Below, piece by piece: positions 61,007 to 64,000 of a stretch of DNA of 64,000 nucleotides. This DNA comes from Ga0077555 sp050250755 (GTDB lineage: Bacteria; Pseudomonadota; Alphaproteobacteria; Rhizobiales; Hyphomicrobiaceae). The DNA is taken from NCBI GenBank assembly GCA_050250755.1, contig JBFWOB010000028.1, positions 19,114-83,113 of the forward strand, given 5' to 3'. The notes beneath the pieces are model-generated. The model did not search any database, was not told where the DNA came from, and worked only from the letters and a program-made list of their open reading frames with translations. Made by a program: the position numbers and the translations under genes. Positions within the stretch are counted from its first letter, which is position 1. Each line of letters starts with the position of its first letter.

Positions 61007-61855
61007 TTAAAGCCGCTGCAAAGTCTTGCCAAATGCGCGACTTCGGACAACTCGCCGTAAAACCTGTGGCGCGACGCGGGAGAATTCTTTTCGCACGAAA
61101 GGAGCGGTTGTTGACGGGTCAAACGTTACGTCTTGCTTGAGCGCCCATTTGCGCCACAAATAGCGGTCGATCTGTAGGCGCTGCGTCAGCTCGTCTCGCT
61201 CGGTGGACCTTAGGTCAGACAAGGAGACCGGTCGCCATCCGGTTCGTTTCGCTAGTGACTGGGCCTCGTTCTCTCGAACCGCTTGCTGAGGGATGCCCAG
61301 TGCCTCAGAATGCCAAGCGAGAACTTCGTCGATCCTCGTGATATCAGCGACGATGTCAAATTGCTCGAGCGCAGAATTCAGCAAGTGTATCTTATCGGCG
61401 GCGCTTTGAGCTGCGATCCTCAGCCATGGCAATTCCAGCCAGCGCTCTAACAAGAAGTGGGCCACCGGGTCGACTGGCATCGAGCGCAGAAAGAGTCGGA
61501 ACGAGTAAGGAGAGTGCCCCGCGCTTATATAGCGCATCATTCTGAAATTGTACCAAGAAAGAAATTGTTGCTCCGGTTCTCGAAGAATGAGCGTGCGAAT
61601 AAATTGTCGCTCCGGAAATAAGTTCTCGATCGAGCGCCCCAGAAAGTGACCAGAAATGGCGACGACCGACTCAATCGGACGCGCTTCCGCGCGATGGTAC
61701 TTCCGGCCGAGAAGCTCCAAGGGGAAATGGCGTGATCGCTTGTTCACACTCCAAAAGCGCGATCGCAAGTGCAAAGCTAGGTGGCGCTGGATGGTTCGCC
61801 CACCGCACTTCGGCACATGGACGAAGATTCGTAATGGTTGTTCACTAGCGCTCAT
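61007..61855 (-). CDS. Sulfotransferase family 2-type protein
   Basis: The 282-residue protein has the N-terminal PAPS-binding motif RIFVHVPKCGGRTIQRHL and the later IRTLILREPEQQFLSWYNFR, which correspond to the 5' and 3' phosphosulfate loops of polysaccharide sulfotransferases. It is likely to sulfate a carbohydrate. It is followed on the same side of the window by a glycosyltransferase and a nucleotide-sugar dehydrogenase, so a surface polysaccharide is the likely target. It is distinct from the shorter sulfotransferase at 3.2 kb. Confidence 0.75.
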   Translation of the reverse strand: MSASEQPLRIFVHVPKCGGRTIQRHLALHLRSRFWSVNKRSRHFPLELLGRKYHRAEARPIESVVAISGHFLGRSIENLFPERQFIRTLILREPEQQFLSWYNFRMMRYISAGHSPYSFRLFLRSMPVDPVAHFLLERWLELPWLRIAAQSAADKIHLLNSALEQFDIVADITRIDEVLAWHSEALGIPQQAVRENEAQSLAKRTGWRPVSLSDLRSTERDELTQRLQIDRYLWRKWALKQDVTFDPSTTAPFVRKEFSRVAPQVLRRVVRSRAFGKTLQRL

Positions 61856-62385
61856 TCCACATCCGGCGTCTGATAAAACAGAGCCACCTCCCGCTCTTTA
61901 GATTATGCATGGCCGGCGCGGCGCCTGTTCATTGCAGAAGCGATCTTACTTGGCTACGCACTCTTCACTCAACTGCGGAGCGAAGGTGCTTTGGTCGCAT
62001 CCTCGAATGTCATTTGAGTAGGCTGGACCCGCGATGGATGGGCTGCGATCAGAAAGGCGGCACTGTGAGAACGTAAAGAGACGTGGCGCTGCTGATCGTC
62101 ATCGGCGCACGTTCCCAAGGGTACGCGATGCGATGTGTCCGAATTGCCGCGGCCGAAGCCTCAAGGCTTCCTCTACGATTGGTATTATCAACCAAACCGC
62201 CGAGGCAGTCGCGGCATCTCTTGACCGAGGCTGAAGGCCCGCGGAGGGTGCTACGTGGGTGTCATGATACCGGCGCCCCTAAATAATGAAGCTTCCCCAT
62301 TGAGGCGTTGCCCTCGGCAGCAACATCCTAATTGCAGACGTTTTCATCATATCTGTGGCGTAACGACATCGGTTGGGCTCTGCGG
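61856..62385. other. Intergenic interval without a recognisable gene
   Basis: I see no gene that can be supported in these 530 bases between the sulfotransferase and glycosyltransferase genes. Short plus-strand frames are not conserved to my knowledge. The right half may hold the terminator of the glycosyltransferase gene, but no clear hairpin with a T-run is seen. Confidence 0.4.
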
Positions 62386-63612
62386 TCAATCGAAAGCGGC
62401 TGCATGACTTCGCTCTAAAATTTCAACAATGCCGCGGTTTGTACTTGAAGCATGTAGGTTGATTGAGGCCTGGTAAGCTTGGGACTTCGCGGCCACGATC
62501 TCGTCAGGAGTCAATGCTGCGAGAAGAGCAGGAAGGGCGTCCGCGCGGCCGCCTGGGACGACAGCTCCAATTCCGTGAGCTGAGAGAACATCTGCCATAT
62601 CGGTATTTGCCGGAACGATCGGTAGCAGACCCGCATAGAGATATTCGAAGAGCTTGTTCGGTAGCGCGTAACGGTTCTGGCGCAAGCTCAGGTCGGGTAG
62701 AAAAATTCCGATGTCGGCTTTGTTGGCTAGTGTAACAACATCGTTCTGAGGTGCCATCGGCTCAAGCGCGACGCGATGCGCCACGGTCTGATGCGAGACG
62801 GCTCGATCGATCTGTGCACTAACGCGCTTTGAGTTGGCCGCTCCGCGTAGAACGAGTCTGAAGCCGTTTGGCCACTCGCTAACAGACCTTATCAAGGCCT
62901 CAAGGCCTCGATTGCTTGTAAATATGCCATGATAAAGGACGGTCACGGGGGTACCGACAGGGCTCGGCGCGATCGGCGGATTGTCCGGAAGATTGGGAAT
63001 GACAATCGGGCTATTGGATAACCCGTACTCTTTTGACATGATCGCCGAGATGCTGGGACTGACACAGGAGATCGAACGAGCTGCTGTTGCTCCCAATCGC
63101 TCGATCTTTCGAATAACAGGTGGGAACAGGAGACGCCAAGCAGCGCGATCGATGTGTTCTTCGGTAGCAAGTTCATGCGTATCGTAGTGTATGGAAATCT
63201 GCCACCGCGCGTGCGCCTCCAGCGCAGCCGGTAGCGTCGTCCAATCGTTCGCCACTATCACCGGCGTACGCGGGGTTTCAGTACGAATCGCATGATCTAA
63301 TGCCAGCCGCATGCCTCTTACGCCAGGGATTGCGTCGGCAATTCCGATCGTGGCAGAGTCTGTGAGGGGTGCTCGCGCCGCCGATAATGCAACGGCAGTT
63401 TGGATGCGCCTGATGGCGCTCCAAGCTACCTCAGCGATCGTTATGTGACGGGCCGCCGTTTTTGTATCGATTGGCTCTTCGCCATCGGTAGGTCCGAGGC
63501 CGATCGCGACAACGCGGCAACCTGCCTCTGTGAGCCGACGGCAATGGCGGCGGACTCGTCCGTCACGCGGGATGTGCGATAAAGACAGCACGAACACTGT
63601 CGGTGCGTGCAT
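62386..63612 (-). CDS. Family 4-type glycosyltransferase
   Basis: The 408-residue protein is a GT-B glycosyltransferase. The N-terminal acceptor side begins TVFVLSLSHIPRDGRVRRHC, and the C-terminal donor side contains VTVLYHGIFTSNRGLEALIR and FEYLYAGLLPIVPANTDMAD (with the ExxxG-like sugar-nucleotide loop KLFEYLYAG). It is cytoplasmic or membrane-associated and probably extends an exopolysaccharide or LPS chain. It is divergent from the nucleotide-sugar dehydrogenase gene. Confidence 0.85.
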   Translation of the reverse strand: MHAPTVFVLSLSHIPRDGRVRRHCRRLTEAGCRVVAIGLGPTDGEEPIDTKTAARHITIAEVAWSAIRRIQTAVALSAARAPLTDSATIGIADAIPGVRGMRLALDHAIRTETPRTPVIVANDWTTLPAALEAHARWQISIHYDTHELATEEHIDRAAWRLLFPPVIRKIERLGATAARSISCVSPSISAIMSKEYGLSNSPIVIPNLPDNPPIAPSPVGTPVTVLYHGIFTSNRGLEALIRSVSEWPNGFRLVLRGAANSKRVSAQIDRAVSHQTVAHRVALEPMAPQNDVVTLANKADIGIFLPDLSLRQNRYALPNKLFEYLYAGLLPIVPANTDMADVLSAHGIGAVVPGGRADALPALLAALTPDEIVAAKSQAYQASINLHASSTNRGIVEILERSHAAAFD

Positions 63613-63875
63613 GAAGCTGCCCCTCGTCCCATGGAACTGCGATACTCATCGCAGCCGCCCATATGCCGGCTCGCGATTGGGATCGCACCAAGCGATTCCG
63701 AACTCAAGTGTCATCGACATATGTTGTTTGCATGTGTCTTTTTGCCATGGACAAGGCATATGAGTTCCGATAGCCGTTCCGGGACATCCTATATGGACAG
63801 CGGGCGGCAACTGCTACGGATTGCCTCTGGACACGGGCTATCTTGGCTGCAACCAATGGAGCGCGGGGGGGCCAG

Positions 63876-64000
63876 ATGCAGTTTACGAACGAGGTGGGGG
63901 GTCCCGGTTTGGCTGGGGGCTCGCGGGCCGCGCATGATGTTGCCGAGCTTCCGCTCTTGAAGAATGTTCGTATTGCGGTGATCGGCCTGGGCTACGTTGG
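63876..64000 (+). CDS. Nucleotide-sugar dehydrogenase, N-terminal part (runs off window)
   Basis: The frame from ATG 63876 reads 41 complete residues to the window end, including AELPLLKNVRIAVIGLGYVG. This is the Rossmann start of UDP-sugar dehydrogenases of the WbpA/TviB type, which oxidise a UDP-amino or hexose sugar to the uronic acid for capsule or O-antigen synthesis. GGGGGGGCC lies upstream. The C-terminal catalytic part is outside the window. Confidence 0.75.
   Translation, partial: MQFTNEVGGPGLAGGSRAAHDVAELPLLKNVRIAVIGLGYV

Noticed and set aside
19605..64000. Second attachment site (copy of the tRNA-Lys 3' end)
   Set aside because: No extended match was found by eye; a computed repeat search would be needed.

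Overview
The window is GC-rich bacterial DNA that looks like an alphaproteobacterium of the Hyphomicrobiales, possibly near Hyphomicrobium. The evidence is the set ArsR-methyltransferase/metF/two-piece metH, an acuI-type reductase, a lone MlaC-type protein, a LabA-like NYN protein next to folK, and many small inner-membrane proteins. This is inference from gene content. No rRNA gene is present to confirm it.

Region 1 (1-19.6 kb) looks like chromosomal backbone. It holds a squalene/phytoene synthase-family protein, an exported SGNH hydrolase, a sulfotransferase, a zinc alcohol dehydrogenase, phosphoglycerate mutase (gpmI), a membrane-anchored thioredoxin-like protein and acuI. A minus-strand methionine operon follows: ArsR-methyltransferase, metF, metH N-part, metH C-part. 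Next come an MlaC-like protein, a family 5 uracil-DNA glycosylase, an NYN protein, folK and tRNA-Lys(CTT).

Region 2 (19.6-58 kb) is a mosaic of accessory modules, several bounded by gene remnants. It opens with a tyrosine integrase carrying a nonsense codon beside tRNA-Lys, a panE fragment and an AT-rich stretch. The modules in order are: a tightly overlapping four-gene cluster (glycosyltransferase, acyl-CoA dehydrogenase-like, PIG-L deacetylase, NodS-like methyltransferase); a cluster with two sulfonate-type ABC transporters, two flavin monooxygenases and a CmcJ-type oxygenase, presumably for scavenging an organosulfur or related compound; a BacA-like protein divergent from a polyamine-type ABC transporter; a complete kdpFABCDE potassium system preceded by an extra micro-ORF and a broken histidine kinase; a 5'-truncated TonB receptor; an exported TPR-CHAT putative protease; an isochorismatase pseudogene; and DUF899, HTH-regulator and beta-propeller genes.

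Region 3 (58-64 kb) is sparse. It holds an SDR dehydrogenase, two uncertain small ORFs, a sulfotransferase, a GT4 glycosyltransferase and the start of a nucleotide-sugar dehydrogenase, which suggests entry into a surface-polysaccharide locus.

The most promising under-described system is the Nod-factor-like four-gene cluster at 21.6-24.9 kb. The dual-transporter oxygenase cluster at 25.7-35.5 kb and the exported TPR-CHAT protein come next.
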